Shown here: positions 15,056-23,922 of the stretch, in pieces | Layout of the letters: each line of letters opens with the position of its first letter | How positions within the stretch are numbered: the first letter of the stretch is position 1 | Assembly (NCBI GenBank): GCA_017464805.1 | Contig: JAFTYE010000015.1 | Span: 1-56,231 of the forward strand | From: Clostridia bacterium | Lineage (GTDB): Bacteria > Bacillota > Clostridia > Oscillospirales > CAG-272 | Direction of reading: 5' to 3' | DNA length: 56,231 nt | Position numbers and translations under genes: made by a program | The notes under the pieces: model-generated | Told to the model about the DNA's origin: nothing | The model's input: only the letters and a program-made list of their open reading frames with translations | Database searches by the model: none

Positions 15056-16543
15056 ATGAACAAAATCGGCTTTGACAGTGAACAATATCTATCCATGCAG
15101 TCCGCGCGAATAGAAGAACGGCTTGGCGAATTCGGCGGCAAGCTGTACCTGGAATTCGGCGGCAAGTTGTTTGACGACTTTCACGCCGCGCGCGTGCTTC
15201 CGGGCTTTGCCCCCGACAACAAGATCAAAATGCTGGAAAAGCTGAAGGATCGCGCCGAAATCGTGATCGTTATCAGCTCACAGGATATCGCCATGAACAA
15301 GGTGCGCGCCGACCTCGGCATCACCTATGATGCGGACGTATTGCGTCTCATCGACATCTTCCGTTCTTACGGCCTGTACGTCGGCTCAATTGTTTTGACC
15401 AAATTCGCCGAGGATAACGAGGCAGCCAAGATCTTTCAGCGTCGCCTGGAAAAACTGGGCTTCCGAGTCTACCGCCACTATCCCATTAAAGGCTATCCGA
15501 GCAATGTGCCCTATATCGTCAGCGACGAGGGCTTCGGCAAAAACGAATATATCGAAACCGAGCGCAATCTGGTCGTCGTGACCGCCCCCGGCCCCGGCAG
15601 CGGGAAGATGGCCACCTGCCTGTCCCAACTCTATCATGAGTTCCGCCGCGGGCAGAAGGCGGGTTACGCAAAATACGAGACCTTCCCCATCTGGAATCTG
15701 CCCCTGATGCATCCCGTCAACGTGGCCTACGAGGCAGCTACCGCCGACCTCAACGACCGCAACATGATCGACCCCTGGCACCTTGCCGCCTACGGCGAAT
15801 CCACCGTCAACTATAACCGCGACGTGGAAATTTTTCCCGTCCTCAACACCATCTTTGAAAAGCTCATGGGCTCCTCACCCTACAAGTCCCCCACCGACAT
15901 GGGTGTCAACATGGCGGGCTATTGCATCTCGGACGATGATGTATGCTGTGAAGCATCCCGTCAGGAGATCCTTCGCCGTTACTATAAGGCACTGGTCGGG
16001 GAGATCAAGCATCACCGTGATTCCACCGAATCAGACAAAATTGCTCTCTTGATGCAGAGCCTGCATATCGACGTGGATGACCGCGCGGTGGCGGTTGCTG
16101 CCCGCGCTCGTGCCGCGGAGTGCAACTGTCCTGCCGCCGCCATCGAGCTACCCGACGGGCAAATTGTGACCGGCCGTACTACCGATCTGTTCGGTTGCTC
16201 CGCTTCCATGATCCTCAATGCCCTGAAAACGCTGGCCGGCATCGAGGACGACGTCAAGCTCATCGATCGCAGCTGTATCGTGCCTGTGCAGGAGCTGAAA
16301 ACCCGTTACCTCGGTGGCAAGAACCCCCGTCTGCACGTGGATGAGATGCTGGTCGCGCTATGCTCCTCCGCCGCGGCCAATCCTGTGGCCCAGCTTGCCA
16401 TGGAGCAACTGCCCAAGTTGGCAGGCTGCGAGGTGCATACTACCGTTATCCTTTCGCACATCGACGAGAAAATGTTCCGCCAGCTTGGTGTTCGCCTGAC
16501 CTCCGAGCCGGTCTACCGCGATAAGACCCTTTACCACGAATAA
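15056..16543 (+). CDS. DUF1846 family protein
   Basis: 495 residues, the usual length for this family of cytoplasmic proteins of Gram-positive bacteria. Recognisable segments: the N-terminal GFDSEQYLSMQSARI, FGGKLYLEFGGKLFDD, APGPGSGKMATCLSQLYHE (~178-196, a P-loop-like Gly-rich turn) and PTDMGVNMAGYCISDD (~280-295). Structures of relatives show a Rossmann-like nucleotide-binding fold, but no reaction is established. Monocistronic with a strong promoter. Function unknown. Confidence 0.9.
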   Translation: MNKIGFDSEQYLSMQSARIEERLGEFGGKLYLEFGGKLFDDFHAARVLPGFAPDNKIKMLEKLKDRAEIVIVISSQDIAMNKVRADLGITYDADVLRLIDIFRSYGLYVGSIVLTKFAEDNEAAKIFQRRLEKLGFRVYRHYPIKGYPSNVPYIVSDEGFGKNEYIETERNLVVVTAPGPGSGKMATCLSQLYHEFRRGQKAGYAKYETFPIWNLPLMHPVNVAYEAATADLNDRNMIDPWHLAAYGESTVNYNRDVEIFPVLNTIFEKLMGSSPYKSPTDMGVNMAGYCISDDDVCCEASRQEILRRYYKALVGEIKHHRDSTESDKIALLMQSLHIDVDDRAVAVAARARAAECNCPAAAIELPDGQIVTGRTTDLFGCSASMILNALKTLAGIEDDVKLIDRSCIVPVQELKTRYLGGKNPRLHVDEMLVALCSSAAANPVAQLAMEQLPKLAGCEVHTTVILSHIDEKMFRQLGVRLTSEPVYRDKTLYHE

Positions 16544-16546
16544 CGC

Positions 16547-16570
16547 AAGGGGAGGGGATACTCCCCTTTT
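16547..16570 (+). terminator. Terminator of the DUF1846 gene
   Basis: AAGGGGAG / CTCCCCTT 8-bp stem, 6-nt loop, then TT. Confidence 0.75.
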
Positions 16571-16680
16571 GCATTTGCCGAAAAGTCCATATTTTTTCCC
16601 GAAATATTCATTTTTTCGCGCCTTTTCCTATGGTATCATGCAAATAGAAGACTATTTTCACGATATAGGAGAAGAACAAT

Positions 16681-18486
16681 ATGGCAAAAAATCGTTATGT
16701 TGGTGCATACCCCAAAATCGGCATCCGCCCCATCGTGGACGGCCGCCGCGGACCGCTTCGCTTGCGTGAGTCGCTGGAGGACCAGGTCATGGCTCTGGCA
16801 CAGGCGGCCAAAAAGCTCTTTGAAGAAAATCTGTTTTGCTCGAACGGCGAGCCTGTTCAGGTGGTGGTCGCCGATTCCAGTATCGGCCGCGTGTCCGAGG
16901 CGGCGGCCTGTGCGGACAAATTCAGACGCGAGGGTGTGGACATCACGCTCTCCGTTACCCCCTGCTGGTGCTACGGCTCCGAAACCATGGACATGGATCC
17001 CTGTACCATCAAGGGTGTGTGGGGCTTCAACGGCACGGAGCGCCCCGGTGCGGTCTACCTCGCGGCGGTGCTCGCCTCCCATGCACAAAAGGGCCTGCCC
17101 GCCTTCGGCATCTACGGACATGAGGTGCAGGACAGAGATCAGGTCACCGAGATACCCGAGGACATAAAGGAAAAACTGCTCCGCTTTGGCCGCGCGGCAC
17201 TCGCCGTTGCCACCATGAGGGGCAAAAGCTATCTGCAGATCGGCTCGCAGTGCATGGGCATCGGCGGTTCGATCATGGACCAGGATGTGATGGAATCCTA
17301 CTTCGGTATGCGCGTGGAATCGGTCGATGAGGTCGAGATCCTGCGCCGCATGGAGGAAGGAATTTACAATCAAGAGGAATATGAAAAGGCTCTTGCCTGG
17401 ACGCGCGCTCACTGCAAGGAGGGGCGTGACGATAACCCCGCCGCCGTCAAGTTTACCGACGAGCAAAAGGAAAAGCAATGGGAATTCACCGTGAAGATGT
17501 ACTGCATCATCAAAGACCTGATGGCAGGCAACCCGAACCTTCCCGCCGGTTTTGAGGAGGAGATGGTTGGACACAACGCCATTGTCGGCGGCTTCCAGGG
17601 ACAGCGTCAGTGGACCGATCATTGGCCGAACTGCGATTATCCCGAGGCATTTCTTTCTTCCAGCTTTGACTACGAGGGCGCGCGCGAGCCATACACCCTC
17701 GCCACCGAGAACGACATCCTCAACGGCATGGGCATGCTGATGATGCGCCTGCTGACTCACCGTGCACAGATCTTTGCAGACGTGCGCACCTTCTGGTCGC
17801 CCGAGGCAACCCATCGCGTCACGGGCTACGACCTTGCGGGCAAGGCCAAGGAAAACGGCGGTATCATCCACCTGCTCAATTCGGGTGCCGCTTGCCTTGA
17901 TGCGTGCGGAGAGTGCCGCGACGAAAACGGAAACGCCATCATGAAGAAATGGTGGGACGTGACCGATGAGGATATCGAAAAGATGACCGCCGCCACCGTC
18001 TGGTGCGAGGCGGGCTTCGATAACTTCCGCGGAGGCGGCTTCTCCTCGCACTTCGTGACCCGTGCGGAGATGCCGGTCACCATGATCCGCCTCAACCTCG
18101 TCAAGGGCCTTGGCCCCGTGATGCAGATCGCCGAGGGCTGGACGGTTCATCTGCCGGAGGAAGTCACCGATGTGCTGATGGAGCGTACCAACCCCACCTG
18201 GCCCTGCACGTGGTTTGTTCCGCGTTGCGACAGCCGCGAGGGTAGCCCCTTCTGCACCGCCTACGACGTGATGAACAACTGGGGTGCCAACCACGGCGCG
18301 ATCAGCTACGGTCACATCGGTGCTGACCTGATCACCCTTTGCTCCATGCTTCGCATTCCCGTTTGTATGCACAACGTGCCGGAGTCCGACATCTTCCGCC
18401 CTGCCGCATGGGGAGCATTCGGTATGGATAAGGAGGGGCAGGACTATCGCGCCTGTGCGACCTACGGTCCCCTTTATAAGAAATAA
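16681..18486 (+). CDS. fucI: L-fucose isomerase
   Basis: 601 residues, close to the ~590 of characterised FucI. It converts L-fucose to L-fuculose using Mn2+. Family segments in order: [15 protein letters not shown] at the N-terminus, [17 protein letters not shown] (~97-113), [12 protein letters not shown] (~186-197), [15 protein letters not shown] (~302-316) and [10 protein letters not shown] (~365-374), which includes the metal-binding region. The start follows ATAGGAGAAGAACAAT. It is first of three genes whose products act in sequence. No clear promoter is seen in 16571-16680; the leader is AT-rich. D-arabinose could be a side substrate. Confidence 0.95.
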   Translation: MAKNRYVGAYPKIGIRPIVDGRRGPLRLRESLEDQVMALAQAAKKLFEENLFCSNGEPVQVVVADSSIGRVSEAAACADKFRREGVDITLSVTPCWCYGSETMDMDPCTIKGVWGFNGTERPGAVYLAAVLASHAQKGLPAFGIYGHEVQDRDQVTEIPEDIKEKLLRFGRAALAVATMRGKSYLQIGSQCMGIGGSIMDQDVMESYFGMRVESVDEVEILRRMEEGIYNQEEYEKALAWTRAHCKEGRDDNPAAVKFTDEQKEKQWEFTVKMYCIIKDLMAGNPNLPAGFEEEMVGHNAIVGGFQGQRQWTDHWPNCDYPEAFLSSSFDYEGAREPYTLATENDILNGMGMLMMRLLTHRAQIFADVRTFWSPEATHRVTGYDLAGKAKENGGIIHLLNSGAACLDACGECRDENGNAIMKKWWDVTDEDIEKMTAATVWCEAGFDNFRGGGFSSHFVTRAEMPVTMIRLNLVKGLGPVMQIAEGWTVHLPEEVTDVLMERTNPTWPCTWFVPRCDSREGSPFCTAYDVMNNWGANHGAISYGHIGADLITLCSMLRIPVCMHNVPESDIFRPAAWGAFGMDKEGQDYRACATYGPLYKK

Positions 18487-18521
18487 AGGCCGCACGGCGG
18501 CAGAAAGTGACAGTTACGCCT

Positions 18522-18962
18522 ATGCTGAAAGGAATTTCTCCGATCCTGTCCCCCGTACTCCTGAAGGTGCTTTGCGAAATGGGTCATGGGGATTATCTGG
18601 TCCTGGCAGATGCCAATTTCCCTGTGGAATCGATCGGCAAGGATGCCGTCATCGTTCGTGCGGACGGCATCGGGATCCCGGATCTTTTGCGTGCGATGTT
18701 GCCGCTTTTTCCGCTTGATACCTACGTGGCAGAGCCGGTACAGCTGATGCAGGCAGTGCCGGGTGATCCTGTCGAGACTCCGATCTGGGATGAATACCGT
18801 GCCATCGTGAAGGAGTTTGATGGTCGCGGCGCGGATGTCATTGGGGAAACGGAGAGATTTGCGTTTTACGAAAAGGCTCGTGGCGCCTATGCGATCATCG
18901 CAACGGGCGAGCGCGCGGTTTACGGAAATATCATTTTACAGAAAGGCGTTGTAACAGTATGA
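18522..18962 (+). CDS. fucU: L-fucose mutarotase (RbsD/FucU family)
   Basis: 146 residues starting MLKGI, as in known FucU proteins; a GTG at 18507 is also in frame and neither has a strong ribosome binding site, so translation may be coupled to fucI. Motifs: MGHGD (18-22, catalytic His in the family), DANFP (28-32) and RFAFYEKARGAYAIIATGERAVYGN (~106-130, partner of the active site). It interconverts alpha- and beta-L-fucopyranose and supplies the anomer used by the isomerase. Overlaps the kinase gene by 4 nt. Confidence 0.92.
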   Translation: MLKGISPILSPVLLKVLCEMGHGDYLVLADANFPVESIGKDAVIVRADGIGIPDLLRAMLPLFPLDTYVAEPVQLMQAVPGDPVETPIWDEYRAIVKEFDGRGADVIGETERFAFYEKARGAYAIIATGERAVYGNIILQKGVVTV

Positions 18963-20377
18963 AAAACCCTACCTATTACTTGGCTATCGACTTCGGCGCA
19001 TCCAGCGGCAGACACATTCTCGGCCATCTCGAGGACGGCGAGATGAAGCTGGAAGAGGTCTATCGCTTTGAAAACGGCGTGTCCGAGAAAAACGGACACC
19101 TGTGCTGGGACTTCGATCACCTTTGGAATGAGGTGCTCGCCGGCCTGCGCCGTTGCCGCGAGATCGGCAAGATTCCTTCGTACATGGGCATTGATACCTG
19201 GGGCGTGGACTTCGTCTTGCTTGACGGTGAGGATCGTGTCCTCGGCGACACCGTTGCTTACCGCGACTCCCGCACCGACGGCATGGCAGAGGTCGTCTAC
19301 AAAAAGATCAGTGCCGAGGAGCTGTTCCGTCGCACGGGTGTGGTCTATCAGCCCTTCAACACGCTCTATCAGCTGGTTGCTCTGCGTGAGCAGGAGCCTG
19401 CGCTCCTTGCCGAGGCCAAGAGCCTGCTCCTTGTGCCCGCCTACTTTAACTTCCTGCTCACGGGCGAGAAGCTGAATGAGTATACCATGGCCTCGACTTC
19501 GCAGCTGGTGGATGCCGAAACGAGAAATTGGGATTACGAGCTGCTTGGTAAGCTCAACCTGCCTGCCGAGATTTTTGGGGATATGCACATGCCCGGGGAG
19601 CTGGTGGGCACCTTCACAAAAGAGGTGCGTGAGGCTGTCGGCTTTGATTGCCGCGTGCTTCTGCCCGCCTGTCACGATACCGCATCGGCCGTGGCTGCCG
19701 TGCCTTGTGAGGAAGATTTCTTCGCTTACATCAGCTCGGGCACCTGGTCGCTCTTCGGTACCGAGCTGCGCGAGGCTAACACCCTGCGCGAGAGCTTTGA
19801 GGCAGGCTTTACCAATGAGGGCGGCTACGAGGGTCGCTATCGCTTCCTCAAAAACATCATGGGCCTTTGGATGATCCAGTCTGCCCGCCGTGAGTGGAAG
19901 GCAGAGGGCAAGGACCTTTCTTTTGCCGAGATCTGTGCCGAGGCAAGCAAGTGTGACGACTTCGCCGCCCGCGTGGCGGTCGAGGATAACCGCTTCCTCG
20001 CGCCCGACAGTATGATCGCCGAGGTGCAGGCGGCCTGCCGCGAGACGGGCGGACCCGTGCCCGAAACGGTCGGGGAGATCGCCGCTGTCATCTATCATAG
20101 CCTCGCAGATTGCTACGCACGCACGATGGAGCAGATGGAAAGCATCACGGGCGAGCATTTTGAGGCACTCTGCATCGTCGGCGGCGGTAGCCAGGCCGAC
20201 TACCTAAACGAGCTGACCGCCAAAGCAGTCGGTCGCCCCGTATTGGCAGGTCCTTCGGAAGCGACCGCCATCGGTAACCTTGCCGTGCAGATGATCGCCT
20301 CGGGCGAGATCGAGAATCTTCTCGAAGCCCGTCACCTCATCAAAAAGTCCTTCGCCGTCAAGCGCATTGAGGCGTAA
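18959..20377 (+). CDS. rhaB: FGGY carbohydrate kinase, rhamnulokinase family, probable L-fuculokinase here
   Basis: 472 residues. The ATP-binding opening AIDFGASSGRHILG, DTWGVDFVLLD, AYRDSRTDGM, GVVYQPFNTLYQL and the C-terminal GGGSQADYLNELTA with GPSEATAIGNLA are hallmarks of rhamnulokinase-type FGGY kinases. The context (fucI, fucU, ATGA overlap) says the natural substrate is L-fuculose, giving L-fuculose 1-phosphate. Rhamnulokinase-like proteins serve both sugars in gut Firmicutes. Neither an aldolase nor a transporter is next to it. Last gene of the operon. Confidence 0.88.
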   Translation: MKNPTYYLAIDFGASSGRHILGHLEDGEMKLEEVYRFENGVSEKNGHLCWDFDHLWNEVLAGLRRCREIGKIPSYMGIDTWGVDFVLLDGEDRVLGDTVAYRDSRTDGMAEVVYKKISAEELFRRTGVVYQPFNTLYQLVALREQEPALLAEAKSLLLVPAYFNFLLTGEKLNEYTMASTSQLVDAETRNWDYELLGKLNLPAEIFGDMHMPGELVGTFTKEVREAVGFDCRVLLPACHDTASAVAAVPCEEDFFAYISSGTWSLFGTELREANTLRESFEAGFTNEGGYEGRYRFLKNIMGLWMIQSARREWKAEGKDLSFAEICAEASKCDDFAARVAVEDNRFLAPDSMIAEVQAACRETGGPVPETVGEIAAVIYHSLADCYARTMEQMESITGEHFEALCIVGGGSQADYLNELTAKAVGRPVLAGPSEATAIGNLAVQMIASGEIENLLEARHLIKKSFAVKRIEA

Positions 20378-20391
20378 AAACCAAAAAAAGA

Positions 20392-20426
20392 GCACCCCGT
20401 GTGTCGCTTTGCGACACACGGGGTGC
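20392..20426 (+). terminator. Terminator of the fucose operon; left copy of a 29-nt hairpin repeat
   Basis: Perfect 16-bp stem GCACCCCGTGTGTCGC / GCGACACACGGGGTGC, TTT loop, then TTCTTTT. Its core (20395-20423) matches 21303-21331 at 26 of 29 positions. Confidence 0.9.
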
Positions 20427-20431
20427 TTCTT

Positions 20432-20560
20432 TTAAGAAGAAAGACTTTTTAATGCAAAATCAAGACTGGATAACACATTGCCGATTTCCACGGCTAGTTC
20501 CTTGTTAACGTGCAAAGAAAAGGTTATGCGATCGGTCGAAATGCCGGTTTCGTTGATAAA
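20432..20560 (-). pseudogene. Out-of-frame C-terminal tail of the PH-like membrane protein
   Basis: On the minus strand, in the frame shifted by one base from the upstream gene, this region encodes GFINETGISTDRITFSL, then HVNKELAVEIGNVL and an amphipathic end LSSLDFALKSLSS before a stop at 20432-20434. It reads like the natural last strand and helix of a PH-like domain. The upstream gene instead runs 12 codons further in its own frame and stops at 20524. One missing base near 20560 would explain this. Confidence 0.6.
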
Positions 20561-20970
20561 ACCGTAACATTGGGTATGTCATTTCGTTGGATGAAAATTA
20601 ACAATAGGCACTGATTGCGATTTTTGATGGTGCTTGCTATGAGCAAGCTGATGGCTGAGGGCAAAATTAACAATGTGAGCAAAAGCAATGGAAAAAACAG
20701 AAAATATGCGCGGAATAAAAAGAGAAGCAAATAAAGTATAGCAAGAATAACGATAATGATCGTGGAAACAATAGGAAAATTTTGATTATCGTGAATATAC
20801 GTAGAAGATATATTTGCAATCCATCGAAAAGGGATGGCCTTTGGTCGGTTGATCCCATCCTTGCTGGGGCTTGAAAAAACAATTCGCTTGTCTGTTATAA
20901 AGAGTTGTTCGCTATGTGTTGTTTCATAATGCTGTTTTATTGTTTCATCGGCTAACAATGTTAACTCCAT
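20524..20970 (-). CDS. Small PH-like domain membrane protein, probably frameshifted
   Basis: 148 residues from an ATG 10 nt after AAAGGA; an in-frame TTG 9 nt upstream is a poorer start. Residues 1-55 resemble the first half of a bacterial PH-like domain (LADETI, LFITDKRIVF, IPFRWIANIS). Two adjacent hydrophobic segments (~65-90 and ~92-112) give a membrane hairpin. The last dozen residues (VLSTKPAFRPIA) look unrelated, and a better tail lies in another frame downstream. Low GC compared with neighbours points to transfer. Divergent from the XRE regulator, with which it shares operators. Function unknown. Confidence 0.7.
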   Translation of the reverse strand: MELTLLADETIKQHYETTHSEQLFITDKRIVFSSPSKDGINRPKAIPFRWIANISSTYIHDNQNFPIVSTIIIVILAILYLLLFLFRAYFLFFPLLLLTLLILPSAISLLIASTIKNRNQCLLLIFIQRNDIPNVTVLSTKPAFRPIA

Positions 20971-21004
20971 AATACACAATTCCTTTAATAAAAATCCACA
21001 TATC

Positions 21005-21073
21005 TAATGTATACATTATATTATGCCGATGTCTATCATGTCAAGAGACTTTCGGTATATAATTTATACATTA
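21005..21073. promoter_or_regulatory. Paired 14-bp operators and divergent promoters of the XRE cassette
   Basis: TAATGTATACATTA (21005-21018, perfect palindrome) and TAATTTATACATTA (21060-21073) differ at one base. The left one overlaps the minus-strand -10 TATAAT (21015-21020), whose -35 TTGACA lies at 21039-21044 (18-nt spacer). The right one overlaps the plus-strand -10 TATAAT (21058-21063). A regulator bound at both would shut off both genes. Confidence 0.8.
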
Positions 21074-21092
21074 GATAATGCGGGGGTGTACA

Positions 21093-21296
21093 ATGCGATT
21101 AAGGATACTGGATATATTGAAGAAAAAGGGAAAGACGAAATATTGGCTTTATAGCCAGCTTGGCCTTAGTTATCAGAACTTTAATAAAATCGTCAACAAC
21201 GAAACAAGTGGCATCAAATTTGAAAATCTGCAAGCCCTCTGCGATATTTTGGAATGCACGCCGAATGACCTTTTTGAAGAGTATTATCAGAAATAA
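21093..21296 (+). CDS. Small XRE/Cro-C1 type transcriptional regulator
   Basis: 67 residues, essentially a single helix-turn-helix: MRLRILDILKKKGKT, then YWLYSQLGLSYQNFNKIV as the DNA-binding helices, and FENLQALCDILECTPNDLF closing the five-helix fold. The ATG at 21093 follows GGGGGTG; an in-frame ATG at 21078 sits within the operator. Such minimal Cro-like proteins usually bind a palindrome as dimers, matching the two operators upstream. Likely represses itself and the divergent membrane protein gene. AT-rich, probably acquired. Confidence 0.9.
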   Translation: MRLRILDILKKKGKTKYWLYSQLGLSYQNFNKIVNNETSGIKFENLQALCDILECTPNDLFEEYYQK

Positions 21297-21299
21297 GAA

Positions 21300-21334
21300 C
21301 ATCCCCGTGTGTCGTTTCGCGCCACACGGGGATG
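21300..21334. terminator. Bidirectional terminator between xre and polA; right copy of the hairpin repeat
   Basis: CATCCCCGTGTG / CACACGGGGATG, 12-bp stem with an inner extension. It lies 3 nt after xre and 16 nt after the polA stop codon. Core 21303-21331 nearly repeats 20395-20423. Confidence 0.8.
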
Positions 21335-21350
21335 CTTGTATCTCAATGTT

Positions 21351-23876
21351 TTATTCCAGCCACGTTTTCGTGACGGCTACGTCCACCGTTAGGGGGACAG
21401 ACAGGTCTGCCGCCGCGCCCATTTCCTCGGAAAGGATCAGGGCCACGCGCTCAGCGACCGACTTGTGCGCTTCTACAATTAGCTCGTCGTGTACCTGCAT
21501 CACAAGGCGGGCGTCCAGCCCCTCGGCTTTCAGGCGGCGATCCACGCGGAGCATGGCGATCTTCATGATATCCGCGGCGGTGCCCTGGATCGGGCTGTTC
21601 ATGGCCACGCGTTCGCCAAACTTGCGGGTCATCTTGTTCTGCACACGCAGCTCGGGGATCGAGCGGCGGCGACCGTACAGGGTGGTGGAGTAGCCCTTTT
21701 CGTAGGCAGCCTCGACAACCGCGTCAAGATAGGCGGCGATGCCGGGATAGGTGGCGAAATAGGAGTCAATATACGCTTTGGCGGCGGCGGTCGAGATGCC
21801 GAGATCGCCTGCCAGCGAGAACGCGCCGATGCCGTACACGATGCCGAAGTTTACCGCCTTCGCCTGGCGGCGAAGCTCCGGTGTCACCTCGTCCTTTTCC
21901 ACACCGAATACCGCGGCGGCGGTGGCGGTGTGGATGTCCTCACCCGAACGGAAGGCCTCGATCATCCTCTCGTCCCCTGCCATGTGGGCAAGAAGCCGCA
22001 GCTCGATCTGCGAATAGTCCGCGTCCACGAGCAGGTATTCCTCGTTTTCGGGAATGAAGAAGCGGCGCATCTCCCGCCCAAGCTCGGTGCGAATGGGAAT
22101 GTTCTGTAAATTCGGCTCGGCCGAGGACAGTCGCCCCGTCGCGGTGAGTGCCTGCTTGAAATCGGTGTGGATGCGGTCGGCCTCGTCCGCCGCGTGAAGA
22201 AGGCCAACGGCGTAGGTTGCGTAGAGCTTGGCAATCTGACGGTAGTCGAGGATCTCCCCCACGATGGGGTGAATGCGGCGCAGGCGGTTCAGCGTTTCCA
22301 CGTCGGTGGAATAGCCCGTTTTGGTCTTTTTCTCGGTAGGAAGTCCCAGCTTTTCAAACAAGATCACGCCAAGTTGCTTTGGCGAGTTGATGTTGAACTC
22401 CTCGCCCGCGAGGTAATAGATACGCTCGGTCAGGGCGTGCATCGCCTTTTCTAACTGCTCTCGGAAGGCCTCCAGACCTGTACGGTCGATCTTAAAGCCC
22501 GTCGTTTCCATTTCGGCAAGCAGCATCGCAAGCGGCAGCTCGATCTTTTGCAAGAGGGTGGTCGCACCGCCTTCCTCAACACGCGCGGCAAGCGTGTCGC
22601 GCAATGCGGGGAGCAGATGCGCGCATGGCTCTCCCTCACTGACTGTTGCGGACAGATAGGCGGTCAGCAGGGCAGGGAGCGCAGGCGTGCCACCTGCCGC
22701 GTCCACCGCATAGGCATACAGCATCACGTCCTGCGGAATACCGCCAAGCGGCACGCCGAGTGCATGCAGGGTGTGGTACAGAGCCTTGGCATCGTAGGTG
22801 ATGACCGTGCGGCTCCCGTCAAACAGGGGTGCAAGCTCCCGAGCATCTCCCGTAAAGGTGACGTGACAGCCGCCTACCGAAAGATGCCAACCGTTTTCGT
22901 CGGTAGTGACCGCCACTTCGCCCGTCATGGCCAGAATGGTCTTCGCATCCGCGGGGGCGTAATCGGTCTTTTCGCAGGGGCAGGCCTCTCTCTGTTCCTC
23001 GGCCTTGTCGGGGGTGTCCAGCTCAAGCTTGCGGATCAATCCCGAAAATTCCAGCTCGACAAACTTTTCACGCAGGGCAGGACGATCAATGCCGTGATAG
23101 GCAAGGTCGGAAAGCGACTTGTCGATGGGCGCGTCGCGCAGGATGGTGACCAATTTTTTGGAAAGGTAGGCCAGCTCACGTCCGGCTTCCAGCTTGGCTC
23201 GCAGACCTTTGGTGATATCGGGCGCGTCGAGGTTCTCGTAGACCGTATCAAGGGACCCGTGTGTCGCAATCAGGCGAAAAGCGGTCTTCTCGCCCACCCC
23301 GGGAACACCGGGAATGTTGTCAGAGGAGTCGCCCATCAGAGCCTTGACATCCACGAACTGCTCCGGCTCCACGCCGTACTTCGCAAAGAAGGCGTCGCGG
23401 TCGAACAGGGCAGTTTCGCTGTTGCCTGCGAGAAGAACCGACACGCGCGGCGAGATCAGCTGCAACAGATCTCGGTCGCCCGAAAGAATATAGACGTGCA
23501 GATCAGGGTCGGACTCGGTCATCGCGGATACCGTGCCAAGGATGTCGTCCGCCTCGTAGCCGGGTAGCTCCAGGCGGCAAAAGCCCATGCGCTCCGCGCA
23601 GTATTTCGCATCGTCCAGCTGGGCGTGCAGTTCCTCGGGCATACCGTGGCGGTTTGCCTTGTATGCGTCGTACAGTTCCTTGCGGAAGGTAGGGGCGTGC
23701 ACGTCAAAGGCGATGGCAGCGTAATCGGGTGACAGGTGGGAAAGCTCGCGGTGAAGCACATTCACCAATCCGAAAATGGCATTGGTGAAGCGACCGTTCT
23801 TGTCTGTGAGCGCGCGGATGCCGAAAAACGCGCGGTTGAGGATGCTGTTGCCATCGATGATCAAAAGCTTTTTCAT
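21351..23876 (-). CDS. polA: DNA polymerase I
   Basis: 841 residues. Residues 1-~290 are the 5'-3' exonuclease that removes RNA primers (IDGNSILNRAFFG, LPGYEADDILG, GDSSDNIPGVPGVGEKTA). Residues ~310-470 keep the 3'-5' exonuclease fold, but the DxE metal motif is replaced, so proofreading is probably lost, as in many Firmicutes. Residues ~480-841 are the polymerase: motif A DADYSQIELRLLAHMAGD, motif B RRQAKAVNFGIVYGIG, motif C VMQVHDELIVEA. It fills gaps in replication and repair. The gene upstream ends 47 nt away with a hairpin between, leaving little room for a separate promoter, so polA may depend on readthrough. Confidence 0.97.
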   Translation of the reverse strand: MKKLLIIDGNSILNRAFFGIRALTDKNGRFTNAIFGLVNVLHRELSHLSPDYAAIAFDVHAPTFRKELYDAYKANRHGMPEELHAQLDDAKYCAERMGFCRLELPGYEADDILGTVSAMTESDPDLHVYILSGDRDLLQLISPRVSVLLAGNSETALFDRDAFFAKYGVEPEQFVDVKALMGDSSDNIPGVPGVGEKTAFRLIATHGSLDTVYENLDAPDITKGLRAKLEAGRELAYLSKKLVTILRDAPIDKSLSDLAYHGIDRPALREKFVELEFSGLIRKLELDTPDKAEEQREACPCEKTDYAPADAKTILAMTGEVAVTTDENGWHLSVGGCHVTFTGDARELAPLFDGSRTVITYDAKALYHTLHALGVPLGGIPQDVMLYAYAVDAAGGTPALPALLTAYLSATVSEGEPCAHLLPALRDTLAARVEEGGATTLLQKIELPLAMLLAEMETTGFKIDRTGLEAFREQLEKAMHALTERIYYLAGEEFNINSPKQLGVILFEKLGLPTEKKTKTGYSTDVETLNRLRRIHPIVGEILDYRQIAKLYATYAVGLLHAADEADRIHTDFKQALTATGRLSSAEPNLQNIPIRTELGREMRRFFIPENEEYLLVDADYSQIELRLLAHMAGDERMIEAFRSGEDIHTATAAAVFGVEKDEVTPELRRQAKAVNFGIVYGIGAFSLAGDLGISTAAAKAYIDSYFATYPGIAAYLDAVVEAAYEKGYSTTLYGRRRSIPELRVQNKMTRKFGERVAMNSPIQGTAADIMKIAMLRVDRRLKAEGLDARLVMQVHDELIVEAHKSVAERVALILSEEMGAAADLSVPLTVDVAVTKTWLE

Positions 23877-23892
23877 ATTCGTTCCTCTTAAA

Positions 23893-23918
23893 ATCGGGAG
23901 GGTGCGTTCCCTCCCGAT
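23893..23918 (-). terminator. Hairpin between the membrane-protein gene and polA
   Basis: ATCGGGAGGG / CCCTCCCGAT 10-bp stem, 6-nt loop, then TTTT on the minus strand. It ends 17 nt before the polA start codon. Confidence 0.75.
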
Positions 23919-23922
23919 CGTT

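Noticed and set aside
16636-18495. 619-codon open frame on the minus strand
   Set aside because: It is the antisense of fucI; its length comes from GC-rich codon bias and it has no ribosome binding site or recognisable domain.
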